Positions 6,638 to 15,136 of a DNA stretch of 18,510 nt are shown in pieces. Source of the DNA: Draconibacterium orientale (lineage in GTDB: Bacteria; Bacteroidota; Bacteroidia; Bacteroidales; JAADGE01); contig DYSM01000020.1 of assembly GCA_020718265.1 (NCBI GenBank), forward strand, positions 1 to 18,510. Reading direction: 5' to 3'. Every line of letters starts with the position of its first letter. Position 1 is the first letter of the stretch. Below the pieces are notes generated by a model. It was not told where the DNA came from. It saw nothing but the letters and a program-made list of their open reading frames with translations, and did no database searches. Made by a program: the position numbers and the translations under genes.

Positions 6638-7834
6638 ATGATAGAACGTTTTCATTATACAGAGCTTATTCGTCCGTTTTTTAATAAACAGATTATCAAA
6701 GTTTTAACAGGTCAGAGACGTGTAGGGAAAAGCTATATTCTAAAAATGCTTATCTCAATAATTGAGCGTGAATTTCCCGACGGAAATATTATTTACATTG
6801 ATAAAGAAAAATACAACTTCAATTTTCTGAAAACAGATTCCGATTTGATGAACTACATTGAAACGGAAAAGAAATCGTGTATGAATTATCTTTTTATAGA
6901 TGAAATTCAGGACATTGAAGGCTTTGAACACGTGCTAAGAAGTTTACATTCCGAACCAAATTTCGATATTTATTGCACAGGAAGTAATGCAAAATTATTT
7001 TCCTCAGAGCTTGCTACGTTTTTATCCGGCAGACAAATTTCGTTTCATATAGGAAGTCTCTCATTTATAGAGTTTTGCAAATTTCATAACTATAATCACG
7101 ATAATCAAAGTTTATTAAAATATATGCAGTTCGGCGGATTGCCGTATTTAATTCATCTTCCTGATAACGAACAAATTAGATACGAGTATTTAACAAATAT
7201 TCAATCTACTATTTTGTATCGCGACGTCATTAGCCGGAATAATGTTCGGGATACGCGTTTTTTTTCCGATTTGCTCAATTTTCTTGCCGATAATACCGGA
7301 AGTATATTTTCAGCATTAAAAATCTCAAAATATCTTAAAAATCAGAAGATTAATAAAAATGTACCACTCATTCTGGACTATATCAGTTTCATCGAAAACG
7401 CATTTCTGATAAACAAAGTTAAACGATTGGATTTGACAGGAAAATCACATTTTGAGGTCGGCGAAAAATATTATTTTGAAGATATCGGATTGAGAAATTC
7501 AATCGTAGGATTTCGGACAGCCGATTTTGGAAAAATAATGGAAAATATTGTGTATCTGCACTTAAAACATCTGGGTTATTCGGTTTCCGTGGGCGTAACG
7601 GGTAGTGCTGAAATTGATTTTGCCGCTGAAAAAAACAACGAAAAAATATACGTTCAGGTCTGTTACTTACTTTCAAATGAAGAAACAATAGAACGTGAAT
7701 TTGGAAATTTGCTAAAAATACAAGATAATTACCCAAAATTTGTTGTTTCTTTCGATGAATTTTCGGCTCAAAATACTTACAAAGGCATTGCACACAACAC
7801 ACTTCTCGAATTTTTAAAGATAGAAAACTTCTGA
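6638..7834 (+). CDS. AAA ATPase with DUF4143 C-terminal domain
   Basis: A 398-residue P-loop ATPase of the AAA_14/DUF4143 group. Walker A is GQRRVGKS (25-32), Walker B is YLFIDE (84-89), and a sensor-like TGSN is at 114-117. A winged-helix-like middle (about 205-265) follows. The C-terminal domain has E302, then SAEIDF (323-328) and YVQVCYLL (338-345). This is the restriction-endonuclease-like E...D...(E/Q)xK pattern in which Gln/Val replace the last catalytic residues, as is usual for DUF4143. The cellular role of these proteins is not established. They are scattered, often multicopy and horizontally mobile in Bacteroidota and archaea. Here the gene is a single transcription unit between two housekeeping genes, with a special palindromic leader, consistent with an insertion (inference). 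The ATG at 6638 directly follows the leader. Confidence 0.85.
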   Translation: MIERFHYTELIRPFFNKQIIKVLTGQRRVGKSYILKMLISIIEREFPDGNIIYIDKEKYNFNFLKTDSDLMNYIETEKKSCMNYLFIDEIQDIEGFEHVLRSLHSEPNFDIYCTGSNAKLFSSELATFLSGRQISFHIGSLSFIEFCKFHNYNHDNQSLLKYMQFGGLPYLIHLPDNEQIRYEYLTNIQSTILYRDVISRNNVRDTRFFSDLLNFLADNTGSIFSALKISKYLKNQKINKNVPLILDYISFIENAFLINKVKRLDLTGKSHFEVGEKYYFEDIGLRNSIVGFRTADFGKIMENIVYLHLKHLGYSVSVGVTGSAEIDFAAEKNNEKIYVQVCYLLSNEETIEREFGNLLKIQDNYPKFVVSFDEFSAQNTYKGIAHNTLLEFLKIENF

Positions 7835-7846
7835 CACAAAGCAATC

Positions 7847-7869
7847 TTCCGGCTAAATTTTCTCCGGAA
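7847..7869 (+). terminator. Weak hairpin after the ATPase gene
   Basis: TTCCGG (7847-7852) and CCGGAA (7864-7869) can pair around an 11-nt loop, 13 nt after the stop codon. The T-rich stretch only begins about 13 nt later, so this is a poor intrinsic terminator. It may nonetheless separate the ATPase gene from ffh. Confidence 0.25.
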
Positions 7870-7893
7870 AGTTTCCTGCAATACTTTTTTTAT

Positions 7894-7901
7894 TACATTT
7901 G
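7894..7901 (+). promoter_or_regulatory. -7 promoter box of ffh
   Basis: TACATTTG followed by C fits the Bacteroidota TAnnTTTG(C) -7 element, 25 nt upstream of the ffh ATG. A TTTC about 20 nt farther upstream (near 7872) is a weak -33 candidate. Confidence 0.6.
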
Positions 7902-7926
7902 CATCTTGAAACAAAAACTGTAACAA

Positions 7927-9270
7927 ATGTTCGACAATTTATCGGATAAATTAGAAAAATCGTTTAAACTTCTCAAAGGAGAAGGCAAAATAACCGAAAT
8001 TAACATCGCCGAAGCCCTCAAAGAAGTGCGTCGCGCCTTGTTGGACGCCGATGTGAGCTATGCGATAGCCAAAGATTTTACCAACGCCGTGAAAGAAAAA
8101 TCGCTCGGCGAAGAGGTTTTTAAATCGGTAAAACCGCAACAACAAATCATCAAAATCGTTCACGATGAGTTAGTTGCGCTCATGGGCGGCGACCATGCCG
8201 AAATCAATCTGAAAAATAAACCGACCATAATTTTGATTGCCGGTTTGCAAGGTTCAGGTAAAACAACCTTTACCGGAAAATTAGCAAATTTGCTCAAAAC
8301 CAAAAAAGGAAAATATCCGCTCGTAGTTGCCGGCGACGTGTATCGCCCGGCTGCTGTTGAACAATTGAAAGTGCTTGCTGCTCAGGTCGGTGTGGACGTT
8401 TATACCGAAGAAGGCAACAATAAACCGGTTGAACTTGCACGCGCCGCCGTAAAATATGCCGAACAAAAAGGACACGATGTTATAATTATCGACACCGCCG
8501 GTCGTTTAGCGATTGACGAGGCGATGATGGTTGAAATTACGGAAGTCAAAAAAGCCGTAAACCCGCACGAAATCTTGTTTGTTGTGGATGCCATGACCGG
8601 ACAGGATGCCGTAAATACCGCCAAAGAATTTAACGACAGACTGAATTTTGACGGCGTTGTACTCACAAAACTCGACGGTGATACGCGCGGCGGAGCTGCT
8701 CTGACGATTCGTTCAGTTGTAAAAAAACCGATAAAATTTGTCGGAACCGGCGAAAAAGTCGATGCGCTTGATATTTTCTACCCAAAACGTATGGCTGACC
8801 GTATTTTGGGCATGGGCGACATCGTTTCGTTGGTGGAAAAAGCGCAGGAGCAAATAGACGAAGAAGAAGCAAAACGCCTAAAAAAACGCCTGACAGAGAA
8901 CCAGTTCGACTTCAACGACTTCTTGAAACAATTGCAACAAATCAAGAAAATGGGAAATATCAAAGACCTTATGTCGATGATTCCCGGCGTGGGCAAAATG
9001 GTCAAGAAAATGGACATTGACAACGATGCGTTCAAAGGCGTGGAAGCGATAATTTATTCCATGACACCGCTCGAACGCGCAAATCCGGCACTCATCAACG
9101 GAAGTCGGCGTAAACGCATTGCCGACGGCAGCGGCACTGATGTTCAGGAAGTTAACCGTTTGTTGAAACAATTCGGCGAAACTAAAAAGATGATGAAAAT
9201 GGTTGCCGGCGGTCAAATTCCCGGAAAACCTGCAGCCGCAAAAGGCAAAGATAAAAAGAAACGACGATAG
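7927..9270 (+). CDS. ffh: Signal recognition particle GTPase Ffh
   Basis: A 447-residue SRP54 homologue that binds 4.5S/SRP RNA and signal sequences and, with FtsY, targets nascent membrane proteins. The N domain covers 1-90. The G domain has GLQGSGKTT (106-114), DTAGR (189-193) and TKLDGD (247-252). The M domain (about 300-435) has Met-rich helices and the SRP-RNA-contact motif GSRRKRIADGSGT (392-404). The C terminus is a short Lys/Arg-rich tail. Length and motif order are normal. It has its own promoter and is followed 15 nt later by folD, so the two are probably co-transcribed. Confidence 0.97.
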   Translation: MFDNLSDKLEKSFKLLKGEGKITEINIAEALKEVRRALLDADVSYAIAKDFTNAVKEKSLGEEVFKSVKPQQQIIKIVHDELVALMGGDHAEINLKNKPTIILIAGLQGSGKTTFTGKLANLLKTKKGKYPLVVAGDVYRPAAVEQLKVLAAQVGVDVYTEEGNNKPVELARAAVKYAEQKGHDVIIIDTAGRLAIDEAMMVEITEVKKAVNPHEILFVVDAMTGQDAVNTAKEFNDRLNFDGVVLTKLDGDTRGGAALTIRSVVKKPIKFVGTGEKVDALDIFYPKRMADRILGMGDIVSLVEKAQEQIDEEEAKRLKKRLTENQFDFNDFLKQLQQIKKMGNIKDLMSMIPGVGKMVKKMDIDNDAFKGVEAIIYSMTPLERANPALINGSRRKRIADGSGTDVQEVNRLLKQFGETKKMMKMVAGGQIPGKPAAAKGKDKKKRR

Positions 9271-9285
9271 TCTAATCTATTGTAA

Positions 9286-10161
9286 ATGACCATTATAGAC
9301 GGAAATAAAATTTCGGCACAGCTCAAAGCCGAACTCAAAGAACAAGTAGAACAAAGGCTGAATGCGGGCAAAAAACGTCCGCATTTGGCTGCGATTCTTG
9401 TTGGAAATGACGGCGCAAGCGAAACCTATATCGGGCACAAAGTGAAAGCCTGCGAATTTGTCGGATTCAAGTCCACTATTGTCAGATTAAGTTCCGAAAT
9501 ATCTGAAAATCAACTCATTGAAGAAATTCAAAAATTAAATACTGACAAAGATATTGACGGTATTATCGTGCAACTTCCGTTACCGAAACACATTTCGGAA
9601 GAACGAGTGATTGAAACAATTTCTCCACAAAAAGATGTGGACGGTTTTACAGCCGTAAGCGCCGGCAAACTACTAATCGGACAAAAAGGGTTTGTTTCGG
9701 CAACACCTGCGGGAATTGTGGAACTCATTGAACGTTACCACATTCCAACAGCCGGAAAACATTGTGTGGTGCTCGGACGAAGCAACATTGTGGGCAAACC
9801 GATGGCTGTTTTGATGTCGCGCAAAGGTTACCCCGGCGATGCGACGGTTACAATTTGCCACAGTAAAAGCGAAAATTTAAGCGAAATTACAAAATCGGCT
9901 GATATTCTGATAGTTGCACTCGGAATTCCGAATTATGTTACCGCTGATATGGTAAAAGTTGGAGCAGTTGTGATTGATGTTGGCATAACACGCATAAAAT
10001 CAGACACTTCCAAAACAGGATGGAAAATTGTAGGAGATGTTAATTTCGATGAAGTTTCGGAAAAATGCAGTTTTATCACGCCGGTTCCGGGCGGTGTAGG
10101 TCCGATGACCATTGTGTCTTTGCTAAAAAATACGTTGGAAGCTTGCTCGAAAAAATCGTAA
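9286..10161 (+). CDS. folD: Bifunctional methylenetetrahydrofolate dehydrogenase/cyclohydrolase FolD
   Basis: A 291-residue cytosolic enzyme that interconverts 5,10-methylene-, 5,10-methenyl- and 10-formyl-THF, supplying one-carbon units for purines and initiator fMet-tRNA. The diagnostic residues are the catalytic YIGHK (Y48, K52), VQLPLP (95-100), KDVDGF (116-121), the NAD(P)-binding GRSNIVGKP (164-172) and TPVPGGVGPMT (265-275). Size is that of the family. The ATG is 15 nt after the ffh stop. It is convergent with the receiver gene, with only 23 nt between stops and no strong terminator visible. Confidence 0.97.
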   Translation: MTIIDGNKISAQLKAELKEQVEQRLNAGKKRPHLAAILVGNDGASETYIGHKVKACEFVGFKSTIVRLSSEISENQLIEEIQKLNTDKDIDGIIVQLPLPKHISEERVIETISPQKDVDGFTAVSAGKLLIGQKGFVSATPAGIVELIERYHIPTAGKHCVVLGRSNIVGKPMAVLMSRKGYPGDATVTICHSKSENLSEITKSADILIVALGIPNYVTADMVKVGAVVIDVGITRIKSDTSKTGWKIVGDVNFDEVSEKCSFITPVPGGVGPMTIVSLLKNTLEACSKKS

Positions 10162-10184
10162 AAAAACACAAAATATAAAACAAA

Positions 10185-10544
10185 CTAACCAATCTTCTCT
10201 TTTACAGCATTTTTCAAAGCTGCAGGCAGCACAGGTTTTACCATAAAAGAAGCTCCGATTATACTCTCAGCTCTGTTTCGAGTGGATTTATCGGAATTTC
10301 CGGAAACAAAAATCACAGGAGTTTGAGAAAATTTGCGAATTTCTTCTACCGCCGAAACGCCGTCCGTTTCGCCGGCAAGAAAAATGTCCATCAAAATCAA
10401 ATCTATCTCATTATCTTTTACATACGCAATTGCATCTTCACCTTTTGTAAGAGATTTTGCAACAGTGTAACCGGCTGATTCGACAATTTTTCGATTGAGC
10501 AGTGCCAGCAAAAGTTCGTCTTCTACGATTAAAATTTTCTTCAT
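10185..10544 (-). CDS. Stand-alone CheY-like receiver protein
   Basis: A 119-residue single-domain response regulator with no output domain. The acidic pair is E8/D9 (IVEDE), the phospho-acceptor D53 (LILMDIF), the switch S81 (FVSGNS) and the conserved K103 (MVKP). The start ATG at 10544 is chosen because it gives the canonical MKKILIVEDE N terminus and because a good promoter occupies the sequence upstream, where a longer 135-residue reading would begin. It lies 66 nt downstream of the TPR histidine kinase, its probable phosphodonor. HisKA_2 kinases are often paired with single-domain receivers. With no DNA-binding domain it must act by protein contact or as a phosphate shuttle (inference). 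Confidence 0.9.
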   Translation of the reverse strand: MKKILIVEDELLLALLNRKIVESAGYTVAKSLTKGEDAIAYVKDNEIDLILMDIFLAGETDGVSAVEEIRKFSQTPVIFVSGNSDKSTRNRAESIIGASFMVKPVLPAALKNAVKEKIG

Positions 10545-10562
10545 TGACTTATTTTTGTCGTC

Positions 10563-10592
10563 CAAAGATAACAAACAATTTATAACAAACAA
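10563..10592 (-). promoter_or_regulatory. Promoter of the receiver gene
   Basis: On the minus strand TTG (10592-10590), a 19-bp spacer and TATCTTTG (10570-10563) reproduce the Bacteroidota -33/-7 consensus. The box ends 18 nt before the receiver ATG, so the receiver can be expressed independently of the kinase gene. Confidence 0.7.
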
Positions 10593-10610
10593 GTTTTAGA
10601 CGCAATAAAT

Positions 10611-12533
10611 TTATTCGGATATTTCAAAAGACAAACTAAACTCAAAGCCTTTACGGTATCCCGTAACGATGTTGAACTCTCCGTTTAACTGACTAATATT
10701 CAATGAAATAATAGAAAAACCGGTCGTCTCAAACACCTTAGGTTGGTTCGCCATTCCGATACCGTTGTCGGCAATACGGAGTTGCCAAGTTCTGGTATCG
10801 AATTCATTTTTTTTCAAACTTATCTCAATTATTCCGTTTTGGTTGCCAATAAAGGCGTGTTTATAACTATTGGTAATCAGCTCATTACAAATCAATGCTA
10901 AAGGTACGGCAGTTTTAAGAGGCAGCAGAACATCCGATGCGTCAATTGAAATATCGATATGTCCGGAAACTAAGTCGTAATTGGAATTCAGGAAATATTT
11001 TTTCAGGAAATTTCCGAAATTTATTGCCTCGAAATCTCCGCTGTCATATAAATTTTCATAAATTAGCGAAAAGGTAAATACTCGGCTGTGAATTTCTTCA
11101 AGTGGCTGTTTTTCAATCGGATTCACTTTGTTTTCCATCTGAAGTTGAATCAAACCTGCAATGAGAGCAAGGTTATTTTTGACTCGATGATGCACCTCTG
11201 CGAGTAAAATTTCTTTTTCGGACAACAATTTTAATAATTGAACGTTTGACTGAGCTTTTGAACGGAACATTCGGTACATCAACAAAATAACTGTTGCTGC
11301 AAGAATCAAAATTCCGCTGATAACGGTAATAAGTAACTGTCGACTGGCTCTAATTCGTTGATTTTCTTTATCTTTTTCTAAAAATAATATTTGTTTCTTA
11401 TTTTGATCTAGCTCAAAATTCACTTGCATTCTGAAGGTATTTTGTTGAATTTCTTCGCTTATTAAGCTGTCTTTCAGTAGATTAAACTGAATTTGATACA
11501 AATAAGCTTTTTTAAAATCGTTTTTTTGCATATAAAGTTCGGAAAAATTTTGATATGCAAGCGCAATGTTTTGTTTAGAATCAATTTCACGGGCTAAGGC
11601 TAAGCCTTCGGTCAAAAGTAATTCGGCCCCGTCGAAATTTTTAAGTTGAATTTGAGTATATGCCAATTCGAGAACGGCAACCGCACTGTAAAGTTTCTTT
11701 TCCGTTACGAGGTTGGTTTCCAATGCTAAATTAAAATATTTTGCAGATTCAGTGTAATTTTTCATCATAGAAAATGCCTTGCCGATGCTAATTTGAGTGA
11801 TAAGAATTCCGTCTCTATTATTGTTTTCTATATTTTTTTTGAGCGATTGTTTGAAAAAATCCAAGGCTTCCGAATAATTTTCCTGCTCAAAACACACATC
11901 ACCCAAATTATTCAAATTAATGGCTTGGCTTTCGTCATTTCCGAGTTTATAGGCAAGTTCCAAAGCTTGTTCGAACTGCTTTTTTGCTTCATCGTAGTTT
12001 CGGATTGCTAAATAAGAATTTCCTAAACCATTGATTGCGTACATTTTAGTTTGAATTTTGCCCGCTTTATCTGCTGCTTTTAAGGCTTCTGCATGAAAAT
12101 GTATGGCTTGCTGATGGTTGTCTGTTCGGCGCCATGCCACGGCGATGTTGTTTAGACAGACTGCCTCAAGTTCCACATCGCCCAATTCTTTTGCTAAATC
12201 GAGAGCAACTGTATGATATTCAATAGCATCCACATATCGCGACTTTGCTCTGGAGATTAATCCGTACATGTTCCAATGCAAAATCATGCCTTTTTTCCAC
12301 GGAATTTGAGAGGAAATTAGATATGCAGAATCCGCATTTGCTTTGGCTTCTGCATAGCTCTCATGCTCGTATAGTGCAAGTCTTGATTTTTCCAAAAACG
12401 ACAGCACTCTTGCCGTGTCTTGCATTCTGCCGGTAAATTCGGGGAGTTTAGAATCTCCTAAAAACTGTCCCGAAACCTTTAAACTTAGACATAAAAGAAC
12501 AATTGTAAGCCAATATAGTTTCCGATTTGCCAA
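10611..12533 (-). CDS. TPR-containing HisKA_2 sensor histidine kinase
   Basis: A 640-residue membrane histidine kinase. A signal peptide or first anchor (residues 5-22) is followed by a TPR solenoid (about 60-345) with repeated A-x-x-x-LGN/LNNLGDV-type helices, probably periplasmic. After a coiled-coil stretch (about 355-395) comes a transmembrane helix at about 400-421. The HisKA_2 dimerisation motif EVHHRVKNNLALIAGLI contains the phospho-accepting H449. An HATPase domain follows, with ICNELITNSYKHA (548-560) and DNGIGM (589-594). The start is a TTG 4 nt after the purA stop; a stop codon lies shortly upstream in frame and no ATG is available, so it is read in the purA operon. TPR-HisKA_2 kinases are common in Bacteroidota; the signal is unknown. 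The downstream receiver is the likely partner. Confidence 0.88.
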   Translation of the reverse strand: MANRKLYWLTIVLLCLSLKVSGQFLGDSKLPEFTGRMQDTARVLSFLEKSRLALYEHESYAEAKANADSAYLISSQIPWKKGMILHWNMYGLISRAKSRYVDAIEYHTVALDLAKELGDVELEAVCLNNIAVAWRRTDNHQQAIHFHAEALKAADKAGKIQTKMYAINGLGNSYLAIRNYDEAKKQFEQALELAYKLGNDESQAINLNNLGDVCFEQENYSEALDFFKQSLKKNIENNNRDGILITQISIGKAFSMMKNYTESAKYFNLALETNLVTEKKLYSAVAVLELAYTQIQLKNFDGAELLLTEGLALAREIDSKQNIALAYQNFSELYMQKNDFKKAYLYQIQFNLLKDSLISEEIQQNTFRMQVNFELDQNKKQILFLEKDKENQRIRASRQLLITVISGILILAATVILLMYRMFRSKAQSNVQLLKLLSEKEILLAEVHHRVKNNLALIAGLIQLQMENKVNPIEKQPLEEIHSRVFTFSLIYENLYDSGDFEAINFGNFLKKYFLNSNYDLVSGHIDISIDASDVLLPLKTAVPLALICNELITNSYKHAFIGNQNGIIEISLKKNEFDTRTWQLRIADNGIGMANQPKVFETTGFSIISLNISQLNGEFNIVTGYRKGFEFSLSFEISE

Positions 12534-12537
12534 TAAT

Positions 12538-13806
12538 TTAACTATTTCGGATAATTAATTGGTTGCGGTCTGCTCCCGTTGAAACGATACTGACCGGCAC
12601 ATTTGTCTCTTTTTCAATAAATTCTATGTAATCCAATAGCGGTTTCGGCAAATTATCGTTTGAAATATCATCAGAAAAATTTGCCCAAGGTTGAACATTT
12701 GAGTACACAGGCTTTACGGTTTCGATGGCTTCCGACGGGAAATAATCAATTTCGTTGCCGTTCGGTAGGGCATAAAATTTTGCGACTTTTATGGAATCAA
12801 ATCCGCAAAGTACGTCGGCTTTTGTCATAATCAAGTCTGTTACGCCGTTGATATTCACGGCATATTTCAGCGCGGGCATGTCAAGCCAGCCGCAACGACG
12901 CGGACGTCCGGTAGTTGAGCCAAATTCTTTGCCAATTTCACCAATTTTATTTCCGTAATCATCGAAAAGTTCTGTCGGAAACGGTCCGCTGCCCACACGT
13001 GTAACGTAAGCTTTGAAAATTCCGAATACGCGACCGATTTTTTGCGGTGCTACACCCAAACCGATGCAAACGCCGGCAGTCGTTGTAACAGAGGATGTTA
13101 CGAACGGATATGTTCCTGCATAAATGTCTAAAAGTGTGCCTTGTGCGCCTTCTGCCAATATTTTTTTTCCGGAATCTAAGGCTTTATTTATATATCTTTC
13201 GGTATCAATGAGTTTCAACTTAGATAATTGTTCGATGCTTTTAAACCATGTATCTTCTTGTAAATCAATGTTGTCTGTAAAATTTAGACTTTTTATTTGA
13301 AGTAGATGATAGGATTTTAATTTTTCATATTTTGAGCGAAAATCATCCGACAAAATATCGCCGACGCGCAAAGCATTTCGGCTGATTGCGTCCGTGTATA
13401 CAGGTCCGATACCTTTGAGCGTAGAACCGATTTTGGATGCACCTTTGGACTGTTCTTGTGCCGCATCCAACATGCGATGTGTTGGCAAAATAAGGGTGGC
13501 TTTCTTGGATATGAACAAGTTAGCACGCGGATTGAAGCCGGATTTTTCCAAATCTGAAATTTCGTTCAACAACGTGAGCGGACACAAAACGACGCCGTTT
13601 CCGATGATATTTTCAGTATTTTCACGAAATATTCCGGACGGAATAAGATGTAAAACGTATTTTTTTCCGTCGAAAATGAGTGTATGCCCCGCGTTCGGTC
13701 CTCCTTGAAAACGTGCAACCACATCGTATTGAGGTGCAAGCACATCGACAATTTTGCCCTTGCCTTCGTCGCCCCATTGTAAGCCTAAAAGTACATCTAT
13801 TTTCAT
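12538..13806 (-). CDS. purA: Adenylosuccinate synthetase PurA
   Basis: A 422-residue enzyme that condenses IMP and aspartate using GTP to give adenylosuccinate, the first committed step to AMP. Visible motifs are WGDEGKGK (11-18) with catalytic D13, NAGHT (38-42) with catalytic H41, a GTLLD/SSVTTTAG region (223-244), the aspartate loop TGRPRRCGWLD (299-309) and the guanine-specifying TKAD (328-331). Length is normal. The ATG at 13806 is 24 nt downstream of the fur stop, and the kinase gene follows after 4 nt, so fur-purA-kinase looks like one transcription unit. Adjacency of a Fur-family gene and purA is, to my recollection, common in Bacteroidales. Confidence 0.97.
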   Translation of the reverse strand: MKIDVLLGLQWGDEGKGKIVDVLAPQYDVVARFQGGPNAGHTLIFDGKKYVLHLIPSGIFRENTENIIGNGVVLCPLTLLNEISDLEKSGFNPRANLFISKKATLILPTHRMLDAAQEQSKGASKIGSTLKGIGPVYTDAISRNALRVGDILSDDFRSKYEKLKSYHLLQIKSLNFTDNIDLQEDTWFKSIEQLSKLKLIDTERYINKALDSGKKILAEGAQGTLLDIYAGTYPFVTSSVTTTAGVCIGLGVAPQKIGRVFGIFKAYVTRVGSGPFPTELFDDYGNKIGEIGKEFGSTTGRPRRCGWLDMPALKYAVNINGVTDLIMTKADVLCGFDSIKVAKFYALPNGNEIDYFPSEAIETVKPVYSNVQPWANFSDDISNDNLPKPLLDYIEFIEKETNVPVSIVSTGADRNQLIIRNS

Positions 13807-13829
13807 GTTTTATGTTTTAAAAATGCTGT

Positions 13830-14297
13830 TTACGCCTCTTTTTCCGGTTCTTTTGAGGTGCAATCTTTGCACGTGCCGTAAAAATAAAGGGAATGGTATT
13901 CGACTTTAAAATCCATTAATTTACTTATTGTGGATTGAATTTGCTGAATGCGCGGGTCGCAAAATTCGATAACCTTGCCGCAACTTTTGCAAACCATGTG
14001 ATCATGTTGTTTGTATTTATACGCACGCTCAAATTGCGCGATATTTTTACCGAATTGATGCCGGATAACCAAACCGCTGTTAAGGAGCAATTCTATTGTG
14101 TTATAGAGAGTTGCGCGACTCACGCGATAATTTTTACCTTTCATAAAGATAAAAAGCGATTCGACATCAAAATGTCCTTCGCGTGAGTAAATTTCCTCGA
14201 GTATGGCAAAGCGCTCGGGTGTTTTGCGGTGTCCGTTTTTTTCGAGATATTCGGTAAATATTTGCTTAACCGTGCCTTTTACATCTACTGTTGCCAT
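13830..14297 (-). CDS. Fur-family metal-dependent transcriptional repressor
   Basis: A 155-residue Fur-superfamily protein. A winged-helix DNA-binding domain spans about 10-88, with the recognition-helix segment YRVSRATLYNTIELL (57-71). Metal-site residues include H42 (GHFD), E90, HDH at 98-100, H135 and the structural Zn cysteines C103-x2-C106 and C143-x2-C146. It could be Fur, Zur or PerR; the sequence alone does not decide which metal it senses. It is the first gene of the fur-purA-kinase unit, located just after the terminator of the SiaB/SiaC operon. No convincing TAnnTTTG box is seen in the 30 nt before its ATG; the promoter may lie upstream, in or beyond the terminator. Confidence 0.9.
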   Translation of the reverse strand: MATVDVKGTVKQIFTEYLEKNGHRKTPERFAILEEIYSREGHFDVESLFIFMKGKNYRVSRATLYNTIELLLNSGLVIRHQFGKNIAQFERAYKYKQHDHMVCKSCGKVIEFCDPRIQQIQSTISKLMDFKVEYHSLYFYGTCKDCTSKEPEKEA

Positions 14298-14312
14298 ATT
14301 TTCTCTGATTTC

Positions 14313-14340
14313 AAAAAAAAAGGCTGCGTTTTTCGGCAGC
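14313..14340 (-). terminator. Intrinsic terminator of the SiaB/SiaC operon
   Basis: Read on the minus strand, GCTGC(C)G and CGCAGC pair around AAAAA (14340-14323, with one bulged base), followed by CC and nine T (14321-14313). It lies 25 nt after the last SiaC-like gene and before fur, which cleanly separates the two operons. Confidence 0.8.
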
Positions 14341-14364
14341 TTTTTATCCTTAGTTTACACATTT

Positions 14365-14742
14365 TCAGTATGCTCGAAGTTCAAAAGGTAAATAGGATAT
14401 GCTTTTGAGTTCATCTCCGCGTTCTTCCATACCTTCGTCTTCTTTGCTGTGTTCCCACACAACTTTTACTTTTTTATTTACGTCCTGAATGTGTTCCAGA
14501 ATGACGATAAGTTTGGTCAGCATCCGTGCGGTTGATGAGTTATAATAGTCTAATTTAAAATAGAATATCGTTTCATCGTTCGGGTGTTCCACATATTCTT
14601 CAACCCATTCGAGAATTGGTTTAAAAAATTTATTACCGTCTTCCGGCAGTACGCGTCCCCAAATGCGAAACTCGCCGGTCTTCGGGTCTAAGATTACTCC
14701 GGGCAAATCGTCAGTCGGGCTTATGTATAATCTTTTCAGCAT
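14365..14742 (-). CDS. SiaC-like (DUF1987) regulatory phosphoprotein, third copy
   Basis: A 125-residue protein of the SiaC/DUF1987 family, the last of three tandem paralogues. In Pseudomonas aeruginosa SiaC is an anti-sigma-antagonist-like protein that is phosphorylated on a Thr by SiaB, dephosphorylated by SiaA, and activates the SiaD diguanylate cyclase. Conserved positions here are LPEDGNKF (34-41 of the fold), HPNDET, then LDYYNSSTAR, where the Ser after Asn (S69) is at the phospho-acceptor position, and KVKVVWEH. I use ATG 14742, 2 nt after the previous stop; a TTG two codons earlier (14748) is less likely. It differs from its siblings by Thr two residues after the acceptor and by a KEDEGMEERGDEL acidic loop. 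Its partners are unknown. Confidence 0.85.
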   Translation of the reverse strand: MLKRLYISPTDDLPGVILDPKTGEFRIWGRVLPEDGNKFFKPILEWVEEYVEHPNDETIFYFKLDYYNSSTARMLTKLIVILEHIQDVNKKVKVVWEHSKEDEGMEERGDELKSISYLPFELRAY

Positions 14743-14744
14743 AA

Positions 14745-15125
14745 TCAATAATCAAAGTTGAATGATTTTATTTCGAAAGGAATATCTACGGTTTCTTGAA
14801 ATTCTTCGCCGTTTTCACGCATAATTTCGTCACCTTCATCGTACATCCATAGCACTTTCACGGTTTTGCCCTTCTTGTGTAAGGCTTCCAACAAGGTAAG
14901 AATTGCAATAATTTGTCGAACAGAAGCCGAATTGTAATACTCAAAATTGATTACAAAATTCGTTTCTTTGTTCGGATTTTCGGCATAAGCTCGAATATAC
15001 TCAAGAACCGGCTCATAAAATTCTGTCGCATCTTCCGGTAACGATTTGCCGTATATTTCAAAAATATCGCGTGTCGGGTCGATAATTACGCCGGGCGTGT
15101 CGCTTTTGGGTTCAATTTTCAGCAT
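14745..15125 (-). CDS. SiaC-like (DUF1987) regulatory phosphoprotein, second copy
   Basis: A 126-residue DUF1987/SiaC paralogue. The family features are PGVIIDP, the LPEDATEFYEP segment, ENPNKET, the putative phospho-loop EYYNSASVRQ (S66 in the acceptor position, followed by Ala), and VKVLWMYDEGDE. The ATG at 15125 is preferred to the TTG at 15131 because it gives MLKIEP, parallel to the third copy (MLKRL). The spacer to the first copy is 11 nt. The three paralogues have clearly diverged, sharing mostly the core motif positions, so they are unlikely to be a recent duplication and probably have separate partners (inference). Confidence 0.85.
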   Translation of the reverse strand: MLKIEPKSDTPGVIIDPTRDIFEIYGKSLPEDATEFYEPVLEYIRAYAENPNKETNFVINFEYYNSASVRQIIAILTLLEALHKKGKTVKVLWMYDEGDEIMRENGEEFQETVDIPFEIKSFNFDY

Positions 15126-15136
15126 ATTCAATCTTT

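Noticed and set aside
10162..10184. Bidirectional terminator between folD and the receiver gene.
   Set aside because: The 23-nt gap contains A-rich sequence but no inverted repeat able to form a stem.
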